Shown: positions 29,477 to 39,167 of the stretch, in pieces
Layout: each line of letters begins with the position of its first letter
How positions within the stretch are numbered: position 1 is the first letter of the stretch
DNA from: Trichomonas tenax
Lineage: Eukaryota; Parabasalia; Trichomonadida; Trichomonadidae
Direction: 5' to 3'
NCBI GenBank assembly: GCA_023091735.1
Contig: JALKBU010000212.1
Span: forward strand, 1 to 60,560
DNA length: 60,560 nucleotides
Program-made: the position numbers and the translations under genes
The notes under the pieces: generated by a model
Seen by the model: only the letters and a program-made list of their open reading frames with translations
What the model was told of the DNA's origin: nothing
The model's database searches: none

Positions 29477-29524
29477 TTTACATGGCAAAATATTTATCTT
29501 ATATTTGTCGCTTTACATGGCAAT
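29477..29524 (-). promoter_or_regulatory. Paired CATGTAAA-type promoter motifs
   Basis: TTTACATGGCAA is present twice on the plus strand, at 29477 and 29512, which is TTGCCATGTAAA in the direction of the SAM-domain gene. The spacing to the ATG is 20 and 55 bp. Confidence 0.6.
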
Positions 29525-29892
29525 AATGCCATTTCTTCATCATTTTATAGTGAAACCATAAATTTAAGTACAGTCAAACATGTAGCCAAATACATAAGTA
29601 TTAAATGCATTTATATATGATAATTGCAGATTTAATGTGTATTTTTGGAAAATTTGGAGTTAATCGCTATCAAAAACATGAATTTTAACTATCATTACTT
29701 TATATTATATTTTGATAACTTAATTTAGAATAATTTTGCACTGTTGATAAATGGTATAACAACCCAAAAATTTATCTTCTGTAAAGATGTAACCATGCTA
29801 TGCTCAGTGCTATAATTAATGCATAAAACGTCTGATGATAAACAAACGATCTGGCAATGTGAAAAGGAAATCACAGAATTGTGAAGAAACAC

Positions 29893-30026
29893 GAGTCTAT
29901 GACAAAAGTGAATATCAAAAAGTGACAGGCGAACCTTAAAGTCACTTTTATAAATAAACTGTCACTTTTTGAGCGGGCAAATTTTCACCTTTATAAAAAG
30001 TGTCATAAATATCTTTCTAGTCTAAC
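29893..30026 (-). repeat. Dispersed 134-bp repeat, copy 2 (inverted)
   Basis: This is the reverse complement of 33-166, with small differences such as CCCGCTC for CCCGCGC. It lies ~440 bp past the SAM-domain gene start, pointing away from it. The GC-rich hairpin sequence begins ~120 bp away. Confidence 0.75.
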
Positions 30027-30142
30027 CAATACATCCAGGTTAGTGTTGTTGACGAACCACAACTCTATCATCAACGAGCATACACCTAATTGGTAAGAAA
30101 ACAACGATATTTATGCATGCTTAAATTGTTGCGAGAATGTCA

Positions 30143-30202
30143 TTGGGCGGGGTTGGCCTGAGACTTCCAAAGCCCTCGAGTGGCCAAGCCAGGCCCTAGC
30201 AA
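30143..30202. ncRNA. GC-rich hairpin, candidate structured RNA
   Basis: A 60-base island of high GC sits in very AT-rich DNA. GGTTGGCC pairs with GGCCAAGCC, the flanks GGGC and GCCC can extend the stem, and the loop contains the palindrome CTCGAG. It is not a tRNA, as no T-arm or acceptor pairing is seen, and it matches no snRNA or SRP motif I can recall. A small RNA gene or a fragment of a former gene are both possible. Confidence 0.3.
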
Positions 30203-30459
30203 GAACCCACTTATTGATTCAATTTTTAATACACATTACATTTTCACTTTTGATATTAAAAATTATTATTTTTTTCTATTTTTTATTTTTCACAGATACC
30301 TTTTTCATTACAAGATTATTTTCATATTATTACTTATTCTCATAATTATTAATATATCATTAAATTCATAATTAATTATGAATCATGAATTAAATAATGT
30401 TTTCATGTTACTTTCATTTTATATATTGATTTATATTATTTAGATTCTCAATTCGATCC

Positions 30460-30720
30460 TTATATTCTTTGTAAAATTCGTTTTTTACTAAATTTTATTT
30501 TTATCTTCAAATTATTCGTTTCTAATTCATATTTACCATGCAAGAAGGAATAATTTCGACCGACTTTCTTGGTTTTCTTAGGTTTGGAGTGCAACAAAAA
30601 CTTGCAATGGACAAAGAGAAATGGATGATGTGCTATCGTCAGGATGCTGATAACACAAATAACATCCTTCACTATGATGCCACAACTACTCATAATGAAG
30701 TCTTCTTTGGCTTCCAACAT
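30460..30720 (-). CDS. Doubtful small membrane-like ORF
   Basis: From the ATG at 30720, 86 residues read MLEAKEDFIMSSCGIIVKDV, then a hydrophobic stretch (ICVISILTIAHHPFLFV), then a basic segment (SKPKKTKKVGRN). A plus-strand frame of 61 codons overlaps it, so at most one is real. A perfect E2F-like TTTGCGCGGGAAA and a GTGACG block lie 40-60 bp upstream on this strand, which slightly favours the minus strand. No family is recognised. Confidence 0.25.
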   Translation of the reverse strand: MLEAKEDFIMSSCGIIVKDVICVISILTIAHHPFLFVHCKFLLHSKPKKTKKVGRNYSFLHGKYELETNNLKIKIKFSKKRILQRI

Positions 30721-30757
30721 TGAGTTCAATCCATTTCAACCTATTGATACTTTTCCA

Positions 30758-30782
30758 TTTTTCCCGCGCAAACACGTCACTT
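30758..30782 (-). promoter_or_regulatory. E2F-like site with adjacent GTGAC block
   Basis: On the minus strand the sequence is AAAGTGACGTGTTTGCGCGGGAAAAA split over two elements: GTGAC and TTTGCGCGGGAAA. The latter matches the eukaryotic E2F/DP consensus TTTSSCGC in both halves. Related CCCGCGCAAA cores occur in the 134-bp repeat and in the transposon arm. Confidence 0.4.
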
Positions 30783-31535
30783 TCCTTTATTTTGACACCC
30801 TGACTTTACATATCAAAAATAAGTTGCATGTCAGAAAAGCACGTTGTTCTATTTTGTCCCAGTCCCGAAGAAACACGATTCTTATATTCCGATCGATCCA
30901 TACTTTGGATATTCAGATACAAACCTGCAATTTTTAAATCATCACTGTAAAATTGAGTGATTTTTTTGAAACAAAATTATTTCAGCTTGAATAATCGCTG
31001 TATTTGTCCACTGGATCGTCCCAATATCGGAAATATCATTGTTATCCACTATTATTCAAACCAATTATAGTTACTAAAATTGTTAATAAATATGGCCTTT
31101 TTCTAATCAAAATTCAACATGTTCAGTCCACTTTTATTTCATTGATAGTTGATATTTCAAATCATTAAATTCAATCAAATTTTCTTCAAAATTATTGATC
31201 TATTTATCGCAGCTTAGCACCATTTAAAGTCAATTTCATTAATGAACAATAAATCAAAAAATTGGTTTTACAATATAGCATAGATATCATATACGATAAA
31301 ATCGAAATTTGTTAATCGTTTATATTCTATTGAAAATAATCGTTCAAGACAATTTTATGTTAAATATACAATATATAACAATATTTAACTCAGATTAACA
31401 AATTAGCCGCTCTTCATATTCAAAAATTGAATTTATTGCTTTTCCTCTAACTAAGGCCCTTATGCCAAATAAGACCTCCGATTTTTGCGAAAAATTGTCC
31501 GCTATTTGAGATGGCTCATTTTTTAGTTTGAAAAA

Positions 31536-32216
31536 ATGAGTGACGAGCCTATTCAGAAGGTTAAACTGAAGCGGTGTGTGTTTACTCCTGAGGAAGATGC
31601 GCGCCTGCACACGCTAGTGCAGATGTATAAAGAGGACTGGAAAACTATATCAAGTTTAATGGGGACTAGATCACCGAGACAATGTCGAGAACGATACCTC
31701 AATTACTTGGCGCCTGGGTTGGCCAATGATAAATGGACATCACAGGAAGACCAACTTTTAATCGAAAAGCAGAAGTTGTTTGGTAAGAAATGGATCCATA
31801 TTGCACAGTTTTTCCCTCGCAGATCGGCGGCAAATATAAAGAACAGATGGTCTCAGCTTGTGAGTAAAGGAATCGCCTTCGCACAACATTTCCATTTAGG
31901 CATAAAGAAGCAAGAAAACACGACTGAACCCGAACCACAGCAAATACCTGCAGACGGAATTCAAGTGGCACAAGAAATAAAGACAGATAAGGAAGGATCA
32001 AAATTATTCTCACTTCCGTCGATTCACGAGTTCGCCAGCGGTAACGCCATCTCTAACCTATTTAACAGAAGCATTTTGAAAACCTCATTCTTCTCAAATC
32101 CAAATTTAATTGAGCCTCAAATTCTCAATGAGCAGCCACCAAGCTTATCAACATCAAAGGAGCAATTCAAACAAAGACTGCACGCATTTAAAGGTTTTAC
32201 TGGATTACTTTGGTAA
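31536..32216 (+). CDS. R2R3-type Myb DNA-binding protein
   Basis: Two Myb repeats occupy residues ~12-112. Repeat 1 is CVFTPEEDARLHTLVQMYKE with SPRQCRERYLNYL. Repeat 2 is KWTSQEDQLLIEKQKLFGKKW with SAANIKNRWSQLV. The recognition helices have the classical RQCRERY and NIKNRW patterns. The C-terminal ~110 residues are disordered. Parabasalids use many short R2R3 Myb proteins as promoter-binding regulators, including ones at initiator and upstream motifs. An initiator TCATTTTTTAG starts 18 nt before the ATG. No partner gene is adjacent; the spacers on both sides exceed 1 kb. Confidence 0.9.
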   Translation: MSDEPIQKVKLKRCVFTPEEDARLHTLVQMYKEDWKTISSLMGTRSPRQCRERYLNYLAPGLANDKWTSQEDQLLIEKQKLFGKKWIHIAQFFPRRSAANIKNRWSQLVSKGIAFAQHFHLGIKKQENTTEPEPQQIPADGIQVAQEIKTDKEGSKLFSLPSIHEFASGNAISNLFNRSILKTSFFSNPNLIEPQILNEQPPSLSTSKEQFKQRLHAFKGFTGLLW

Positions 32217-33646
32217 TTTTCCAAGATTACCGTCTAATAATTTCTCTATTCGTTGTTCATTATAACCTTCATCCTTACGTATTTTATCCAAATGTTAATA
32301 ATCAATCTTGTTTTCTAAAATTAATTAATCGAAAATCTAATATTTACTCTTTCATAGCTTACTACTTAAGGATTAAAAAGAACTCTTGTTTTTTAAGTTT
32401 CGTGATATGTATGGGAGAGTCTCATATTAAATTAAAAATGATGTCATAATATATCCAAATCAAACTTATTGATCTAACCATATGTATCGATTTTTCCCAT
32501 TGCATGTTTTGAAAACCAATATATATGTTATGATCAGATGTAAGAATTCAAAATCGGAAATTTCAATCTACACACAATCACATATAGTCTCCATACAATT
32601 AGATAAAGAAACATCTATATAACAATTACCTCAAAGGAGCAGTCCTCAAAATCAAATATTCATGTTCGATTAAATAAAATAATGCAATCATCTATAGAAT
32701 CATTGTCATTAGCTTTAGAATTATATGGAATATATATAATTAGAAGGTAAGTGATAGATGCTACAAAAAATATTTTCAGATAAAATTATATGAAGGTAAT
32801 GTTATATTGTATAATTGAAAATATATTTCCAAAGATAAGATTATCAAGGAAATGCCAATGTATTGCCTTAATCAGCAATTTTATTTTGTTTTGATTGAAT
32901 CTTTCACTATTTTCCTTTACGGTCCTTCGCACTGTGATACAAAAGTGAAGTAAATGACATATTTAAGGTCAAAATCCATGGAAATGCAAACAGAGATATA
33001 AAAAATTTTCGAGAGGTGTATTGACTTCGAGTGTCCACAGACAACATTGCCAGTATGATCAATATGCTTTAGTGACGATAGGAATACACACTATCCGGTT
33101 GTATATTACTATTGTCGCTTATGTTGATCCACAATTTATAATTTAGCAACAAATTACAAATTAAATCAACAAAAAGACAGCATATGGTATATATGTATCA
33201 TTGTATTCCATTCAGTGATGTGTCAGTAGTATATAAAATGATATTTAAAAATATAGATATTGTCTTATTTACTATTATGAGTTAAAAATGTATTATTAGA
33301 AGACAGTTCTGTCCGGCTGTGAGTGCACTTGAATAGCTGAAGCTTGATTGACCAAGAATATAACCAAAAATGGAAGGCAAAATTCAAAATAAATCCAAAC
33401 TTTACAAATTATTTCAATTTTAAAAATTTAATATATCATTGTTAACACAATTTTAGTCATATACAGACGATATGTGTCAAAAAAATTGATACAAAAGTGG
33501 CTCTAACCGTTTGGTCGGGTAACTAAAGGCATCTGTATATATCGCACATATGTATGACATTCTAAATTCACCAATTTTGGTTGCTAAATCCAAAAAAAAA
33601 GAGTCAATACACTTCTAATTTTCATAAAATTTCGATAAAAATAAAA
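32217..33646. other. Intergenic 1.4 kb, nothing recognised
   Basis: AT-rich with no repeat family or frame that can be supported. An initiator-like TTCATAAAAT lies ~27 nt before the next ATG at 33647. Confidence 0.5.
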
Positions 33647-35041
33647 ATGTTTAAACGCGATGATTTCCCAATAGAGACAGGATTTGGAATGTCAGGGACG
33701 ACTCCCAACTACTCGAGAATCACTGAGCTCATCACACATTACACGGATTCGATTTTAAAACTGAAAAATGAAATTAGAGAATTCCAGAATTTTAATAATA
33801 ACTCAAAAATCATAAGTGCGCAATTTACTGACGACATACAATACATATTAGGGTACAAACAGCAATTAAATACAACAGTTCAAAAATTAAAATCACTTTA
33901 TCCACAAAACACACTGAATTTTGCTTTACAAGACCCCAACAATTCATCATACCAAGCTGCTTTAGCTTCTGGCGGAGCAAATGACCCTGCAAGTCTAAAT
34001 TCACAATCGCAAGGAAAAGATTTTCCAGCAAACGAAAATTATGGATCACCAGCAGATTTTCAGTACAAGATAGAGACAAATAACAAGTTTTTCAACAATA
34101 ACACTGTGATTATGCGTTATTTAATCGATGTTAAAGCTGTTATTTGCACAGTTGACTTTGATTCTACCGGAAAGTTATTTGCATTTTCCAGCGCAAGGAC
34201 TCTTCACGTCGTTGACACACAAAGCGGGCAAGTTTTGTGTTCTGTTGAGATTTGTCGAGATATTCCGCGTATGGAGTCTCATAGTCGAGATTTGAAGTTC
34301 TCACCCGATGGTTCCATGATTGCTGTCGCTGTTGCACCTACTTCCATTGCTATATTCTCATTTTCATCAAATTCAATAATTGCAACACTTGATGGACACA
34401 TCCGCAGTGTGTCTTCATTGCTTTTCACGAGTGATTCAACAAAATTGATATCAGGCGGAGCTGATGGAATCCTGTGCGTTTGGGATTTGAAAACATTTCA
34501 ACCTATTAAAAAATTGCAGAATGGCACTCTGGAACAAGATTCTCCTGCAAGCAGAGATGGATCTATTGGAGCTATTGTTGCTGGTCCTAATGATTCATAT
34601 TCCGCTGTTGGATTTTCTAATGGAATTGTTATTGTTTTCGATCCACAAATGAATGAATCTTATCAGTTCCAGGCACACAGTGACATGATATTGTCTATGT
34701 CGATCACTCCTAAAGGAGAACTGATCACTGCGTCAGCTGATAAATCGTTGAAAGTTTGGCAACTTTCGCCTAAAGCAGCGTCATTCGGAAGGAAGATCGA
34801 AGGCCACACAGACTTCGTGACATGCTGCTGCACATCATTAACCAATAAAATTGCAATATCGGGATCAAAAGATGAATCAATCAGAGCATGGAACTTTGAG
34901 AAGAATCTTCACTTATTCACTGCAAGAGTTCACAAAAATACTGTTTTGGGAATCACTCATCATCCAAAAGAGAATATCTTCATCACTTCGTCAGGTGATG
35001 GCTATGTTATAGGGTGGACATACCGTCTTCCACCATCGTAA
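33647..35041 (+). CDS. Tup1/Groucho-like WD40 corepressor
   Basis: From the ATG at 33647 the protein has 464 residues. The N-terminal ~80 residues form a helical Gln/Asn-containing segment (RITELITHYTDSILKLKNEI, YILGYKQQLNTTVQKLKSLY). This matches the Tup1 tetramerisation domain, which binds Ssn6/Cyc8-type partners. A seven-bladed WD40 propeller follows from ~residue 150 (VICTVDFDSTGKLFAFSSAR, DLKFSPDGSMIAVA, SSLLFTSDSTKLISGGADGILCVWDL, and ITASADKSLKVWQL). The leading VKAVICTVDF blade with its unusual TLHVVD strand is Tup1-like. It probably acts as a transcriptional corepressor recruited by DNA-binding proteins; the Myb gene is upstream. The upstream in-frame extension lacks ATG. Confidence 0.8.
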   Translation: MFKRDDFPIETGFGMSGTTPNYSRITELITHYTDSILKLKNEIREFQNFNNNSKIISAQFTDDIQYILGYKQQLNTTVQKLKSLYPQNTLNFALQDPNNSSYQAALASGGANDPASLNSQSQGKDFPANENYGSPADFQYKIETNNKFFNNNTVIMRYLIDVKAVICTVDFDSTGKLFAFSSARTLHVVDTQSGQVLCSVEICRDIPRMESHSRDLKFSPDGSMIAVAVAPTSIAIFSFSSNSIIATLDGHIRSVSSLLFTSDSTKLISGGADGILCVWDLKTFQPIKKLQNGTLEQDSPASRDGSIGAIVAGPNDSYSAVGFSNGIVIVFDPQMNESYQFQAHSDMILSMSITPKGELITASADKSLKVWQLSPKAASFGRKIEGHTDFVTCCCTSLTNKIAISGSKDESIRAWNFEKNLHLFTARVHKNTVLGITHHPKENIFITSSGDGYVIGWTYRLPPS

Positions 35042-36134
35042 TATTAGATAATTCTATATTCTTTTGTTTGAAAAATAAGCCATTGTACACAAAAATCTTT
35101 AGTTTGTAAATATCATTATAAGGCAGCGCCTTTCGATTTTAGAAATCGAACCATTTCGAGAGACTCTATTTCAACTGCAATTGATAATGGAAATTTATTT
35201 CACAATGATGATAAAATGCGAATGATTGATTCTATGTAATAATGATAAATAAATATTACTGATTGATATCATTGCAAAATGGTGAACAAATGTGATTGTT
35301 TGATGTAATACCATAACGATGATAAAATGCGAGGGATTAATCCAATATTGATGATATAGTGTTTGTCATCGATTTCATATCATAATGATGATAAATGGAA
35401 CTAATCGATTCGATGTTATTATGATGCCAGATGATTCTTTTTACACATATTGAAGAAGATTTTCGTAAATGTGATTTATAAATCATTAGTGGATCATCTT
35501 TGATTGTATATCCATTTTCGAACTTAATTTCCTACGTTAAAAATAACGCTCCTGTGTTTGTCATCAACAGATCGTACTCATTAAAACATGTTAAGAAATT
35601 CTTTTGTCAAGTAAATAACTCTAGATAATGATGTTATGATATCTGAAAATTTGGATAGAAATTATGTTATTTATTTTTTCATAAGACTTCAAAGTATAGC
35701 CATATGTATACATATAAACTATGGTTTATACAAATGCTGCATGCACGTCCAGTGAACATATGTGTGGTCAGAAATAAAAATTAATGGTTATAAAAACTGC
35801 ATTTTAACTGAGCAAATTATAATTCTTCATTCATACAAAATTGAAAGCCAATTTCATTTCAATATGAGAAGGGATGGGGAAAAGCATATCCATGGATATT
35901 TACAAATAGATATTGACCTCCTATTGGTCATGTTAATCACTTATAAATAATTGAAGAAGTGATATCAAAAGATGAAGAATACTTTGGTATCAAAAGATCA
36001 ATTCATGTTATGTTCGGTGCTGTGGGATGCCTAAAAACGATAGCTTTAGTCCCCAAAGAATGTATATTTAAGTTCTCAATGATGAAACAACAAAAACGAT
36101 TGAGATAGTTTAATTAACCTTAAATATATTTTTT
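35042..36134. other. Intergenic with three degenerate repeats
   Basis: A CA(T)AA(T/C)GATGATAAA unit followed by a GATT-rich tail recurs at about 35203, 35311 and 35380, with drifting sequence. Each unit is ~45 bp recognisable. No gene is seen; the rest is plain AT-rich DNA. Confidence 0.45.
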
Positions 36135-36782
36135 ATGCTGATTCATTTATTGTGCGAGAATCTTTTATCAGACTCGAATTCTATACTGAAGCACGCACAC
36201 AAACATGGGATAATTGAGTTCTTTGTCAGTGGTTCAAGTTCACAGTGGATAAACGGAAGTCTGCAACAAACAAAACCAGAATATGCTTTCGATCAGATAG
36301 AAAAAAACTATGACTGGTGTTCAAATTGCGGTCGCTCCAAAGATGAACATCCGTATTTGATTCTTAGCGTTAAAAATCAATTAATGCAGATATCTGGATA
36401 TTATTTGCGTTCTGGATGCTGCAATGATCGGGAATGCTGTTGCCAGGATTTGTCTGTTGAGTATTGCTGCGAATGCTGCTTATACAGTTGGTCATTCCAA
36501 ATTTCAGATAATAATCAAACTTGGAAGACAATTCACAATGTTGAAAAAGACACAGAAATGCGCAAATGTAAGGAAAAGACTTATAAATTCAGTCAAACAC
36601 ACACTGCACGATATGTCAGATTAAATCAGGATGAAAGCTGCCCAGGAGACCCACCATGCATAGCGCTCAACAAAATTGAGCTAATTGGTAGCCTTGGTCT
36701 TAGTAATTTTGATGATTCATCAAATGATATTGATGATGAAGATGTCAGCATTATCGGACATATATCGAAGCAAAGATTATAA
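36135..36782 (+). CDS. Cys-rich F5/8 type C (discoidin-like) domain protein
   Basis: The 215-residue protein is essentially one galactose-binding-like beta sandwich. It has an N-terminal strand region (GIIEFFVSGSSSQWINGSL), then PYLILSVKNQLMQISGYYLRSG, then YSWSFQISDNNQTWKTIHNV, and the closing TARYVRLNQDESC...IALNKIELIG. These match the F5/8C order, with the diagnostic SWSFQ.S.D...W and ARYVRL motifs. An unusual Cys-rich insertion (CCNDRECCCQDLSVEYCCECC) sits in a loop, which could be metal-binding or disulfide-bonded. Parabasalids have expanded families of these domains in cytosolic proteins. A clear signal peptide is absent. The ligand is unknown. Confidence 0.75.
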   Translation: MLIHLLCENLLSDSNSILKHAHKHGIIEFFVSGSSSQWINGSLQQTKPEYAFDQIEKNYDWCSNCGRSKDEHPYLILSVKNQLMQISGYYLRSGCCNDRECCCQDLSVEYCCECCLYSWSFQISDNNQTWKTIHNVEKDTEMRKCKEKTYKFSQTHTARYVRLNQDESCPGDPPCIALNKIELIGSLGLSNFDDSSNDIDDEDVSIIGHISKQRL

Positions 36783-37066
36783 GTTTGTTACAACGTGAGA
36801 TTAAATATTGAATAATTCATAATATAACTCAATATCCACAAATGATATTCAACAAAAAAGACAACCATACTCAAAGGCCATCAAAATGAAGACTATTCAA
36901 TGAACATAATAGAAGCAGACTTAAAAATTGTTTGTAAATATATATTTAATAAAAAAATATATAATCAAGAAAATATATTGAATAATGAAAGATATCTTTT
37001 CCTGTGTTAAAAGTGAATCTTTTTGACAAAATTCTTTCATTTTTTTAAATTGTTTTATTTTTCAAT

Positions 37067-38401
37067 ATGAATACGATTCGAGCAAACGTCAGTGCAGGGA
37101 CCCAATTGGAGAACATGTACTCTGTGTCATCACAAGAGTACTTTCGGCTGCAATTGAGCAAGATTTCAACAAAACCAAATTCAAGTTTACAGAAACTGTT
37201 CAATTGGATGATATCATTCCAAGGAACATCAAATCTACCATTCGGCCTATTAGAACAAAACAATTTTCATAACATAATATTATCTTTATTCGATCATTAT
37301 TCACAATTAAACGAAAATGCAACTACAGCCTACTTTGGAATCATCTCTATGTTAACTTCTCCTTATTCATCTTTACGAGAAATCTTTATAAATGAAGAAT
37401 TTTTATCAAAAATACTATTAGTTATCAAAAATCCTATCAAGAAAGTCAAAATTCATTCTCTTACTATAGCATCACAAATTGTATCGTCTAATCCTGAATT
37501 AATTCCTAATTTAATTGCTGCAAATATTATTGATGATGTCAATGCTAATTTTCTTGCTATTTCTTTTCGCTTACAAACAATATCTCTATATTTATTACTG
37601 GTTTTCTCAACAGTGCAAAATGAATATTTTCAAAATGCGTTTGATAAAATCAATCAGAGCTTTCCTACATATGACGATAATCACAAATCCATCATAATAA
37701 AGTGTTTTCATGCAGTTCTTGAATATTTTCCTGATGTTAATGAAGTTTTTATTAATTCAGGTCTTTTCCAATTTTTACTTGATGATTTCGTGATAACAGA
37801 TATAAAATCAATAGTGTACATTAGTTTTATTCCATTTCTGCAGAAATTCATCGAAACAATTTCTCAATCAAATTTGAATTTATTAGACACAATATTACCT
37901 TTGTTAGGTCAGATATTTCAATCATTTGCAGAGCCTATTGTCAACAATACTTCTAATAGTAATTTAGAATCGACAATGATTTTGCTTTTAAATCTCTTTT
38001 CATTTTTAGCGAATCATGTCCCAAAATACTTTGATAATCATATTTTCACGCAACAGTTCATACAAAGCATAATATTATTGATAGAAAACAGTTCATTTAA
38101 TCTATCCATCAATTGCATAGGATTTGTTTATAGAGAGTTTGAGAAAGCAGAATCGTCAATGTTAGAATTAATTATCCAATCAAGTATCTCATCGAAGCTT
38201 ATTAACTATCTTAATTCTATCCCAAGTGAACAATCTAATCATTATTTATATGTTCTTAGTTCGTTTATAGATACTTTTCCAAATGGTATAGATATCATTC
38301 GCGATTTCTTTGGAGATGATTTGTTTGAAGAATTTTTGCAAGAAACATCAGATGATACAAACCAAGAAATTGTCGAAACAATCATTCACAAAATAGCCTA
38401 A
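37067..38401 (+). CDS. ARM/HEAT-like helical repeat protein, unknown role
   Basis: This 444-residue all-helical protein is the third of this type in the window. Asn/Ser-rich loops alternate with hydrophobic helices (KVKIHSLTIASQIVSSNPEL, then FRLQTISLYLLLVFS, and later MILLLNLFSFLANHVPKYF). The opening block, SSQEYFRLQLSKISTKP, is a charged helix. No catalytic or targeting motif is seen. An initiator-like TTTCATTTTT lies ~30 nt before the ATG. It resembles the proteins at 7678-9147 and 12276-13625 in length and texture, but identity is too low to judge by eye whether they are true paralogues. Confidence 0.7.
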   Translation: MNTIRANVSAGTQLENMYSVSSQEYFRLQLSKISTKPNSSLQKLFNWMISFQGTSNLPFGLLEQNNFHNIILSLFDHYSQLNENATTAYFGIISMLTSPYSSLREIFINEEFLSKILLVIKNPIKKVKIHSLTIASQIVSSNPELIPNLIAANIIDDVNANFLAISFRLQTISLYLLLVFSTVQNEYFQNAFDKINQSFPTYDDNHKSIIIKCFHAVLEYFPDVNEVFINSGLFQFLLDDFVITDIKSIVYISFIPFLQKFIETISQSNLNLLDTILPLLGQIFQSFAEPIVNNTSNSNLESTMILLLNLFSFLANHVPKYFDNHIFTQQFIQSIILLIENSSFNLSINCIGFVYREFEKAESSMLELIIQSSISSKLINYLNSIPSEQSNHYLYVLSSFIDTFPNGIDIIRDFFGDDLFEEFLQETSDDTNQEIVETIIHKIA

Positions 38402-39167
38402 ATATATGATAAATATATTGGCTAAAACATATATTTTCATTGTTTGACATTCTAATCATGAAAGTGCTAAACAAATATTTTCCCGGTATTTTTTCATCAA
38501 AAATTAATATAGAATATAAATGCATGATATGAATCCAGAGTAAGCAGAAGGAAGAGTGATATTTGTTAAACTAGAACAACCTCCGAAAGCATTTGCCAAG
38601 ATTTCTGTTGTGATATCCAATCAATTTTGAATACATTTTACTAACATTGGCCAAAACAGCTGTGAATAGCCAGGCAAAGTATTGTTGCATTCTGAGTTTG
38701 TTCTGATGGACATTGAGACTTTTCCTTCTACCCAATTGGGAGAAAATTTCAAAAATACACAAAAAATATTGCGAGATGCATATTTTTGTAAAATAGTGAA
38801 AAGTTATATTTGGATTAGTAACACTCGTTGCACAGACTTGCATTATATATGATATATAGATAATACCTAAAATAACCAAATTTTTAGTCAATTGACCAAT
38901 TTGTTCAACACCGTTCATAAGATATCATATATTGGACTGTGGAAACACGTGTGCAAAGTTTTTGGTTCTAATTTCAATATCCAATGGCTTTCTCATAACT
39001 TAAAAAAAGCCATGTAAATACAAAATTGACAAAGATAACTATTTTTGTCATGTAAATATAAATTTTGACAATAAAGTGGATACTACAACAATAAATGAAA
39101 ATATGAAAATAGACTCTAAGGGCGAAATCGGAGATCCTCCATAAAACACAAACGCTCTCAGTTTTAT
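38402..39167. other. Intergenic with promoter motifs and a weak ORF
   Basis: CATGTAAA motifs at 39011 and 39049, oriented with the downstream ankyrin gene, lie 115-155 bp before its ATG, and a TCTCAGTTTT initiator-like block lies ~12 nt before it. A 115-codon minus-strand frame (38571-38918) opens with ATG but has no recognisable domain and may be chance. Confidence 0.45.

Larger units (their letters stand above)
29525..31535. other. Gene-poor 2-kb region
   Basis: Contains the second 134-bp repeat, a GC-rich hairpin and a doubtful minus-strand frame, each listed separately. The remainder, including 30210-30530 and 30950-31500, is extremely AT-rich and shows no supportable gene. Confidence 0.5.

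Noticed and set aside
30143..30202. GC-rich hairpin as a tRNA gene
   Set aside because: No acceptor stem, anticodon loop or TTC-containing T-arm of correct spacing could be drawn.
35200..35440. Degenerate repeats as a CRISPR-like or satellite array
   Set aside because: Only three drifting units with irregular spacing and no constant repeat; the host is eukaryotic.
38571..38918. 115-codon minus-strand frame as a gene
   Set aside because: It has an ATG but no domain, no promoter motif and spacer-like AT composition; a frame this long can arise by chance in so much spacer DNA.
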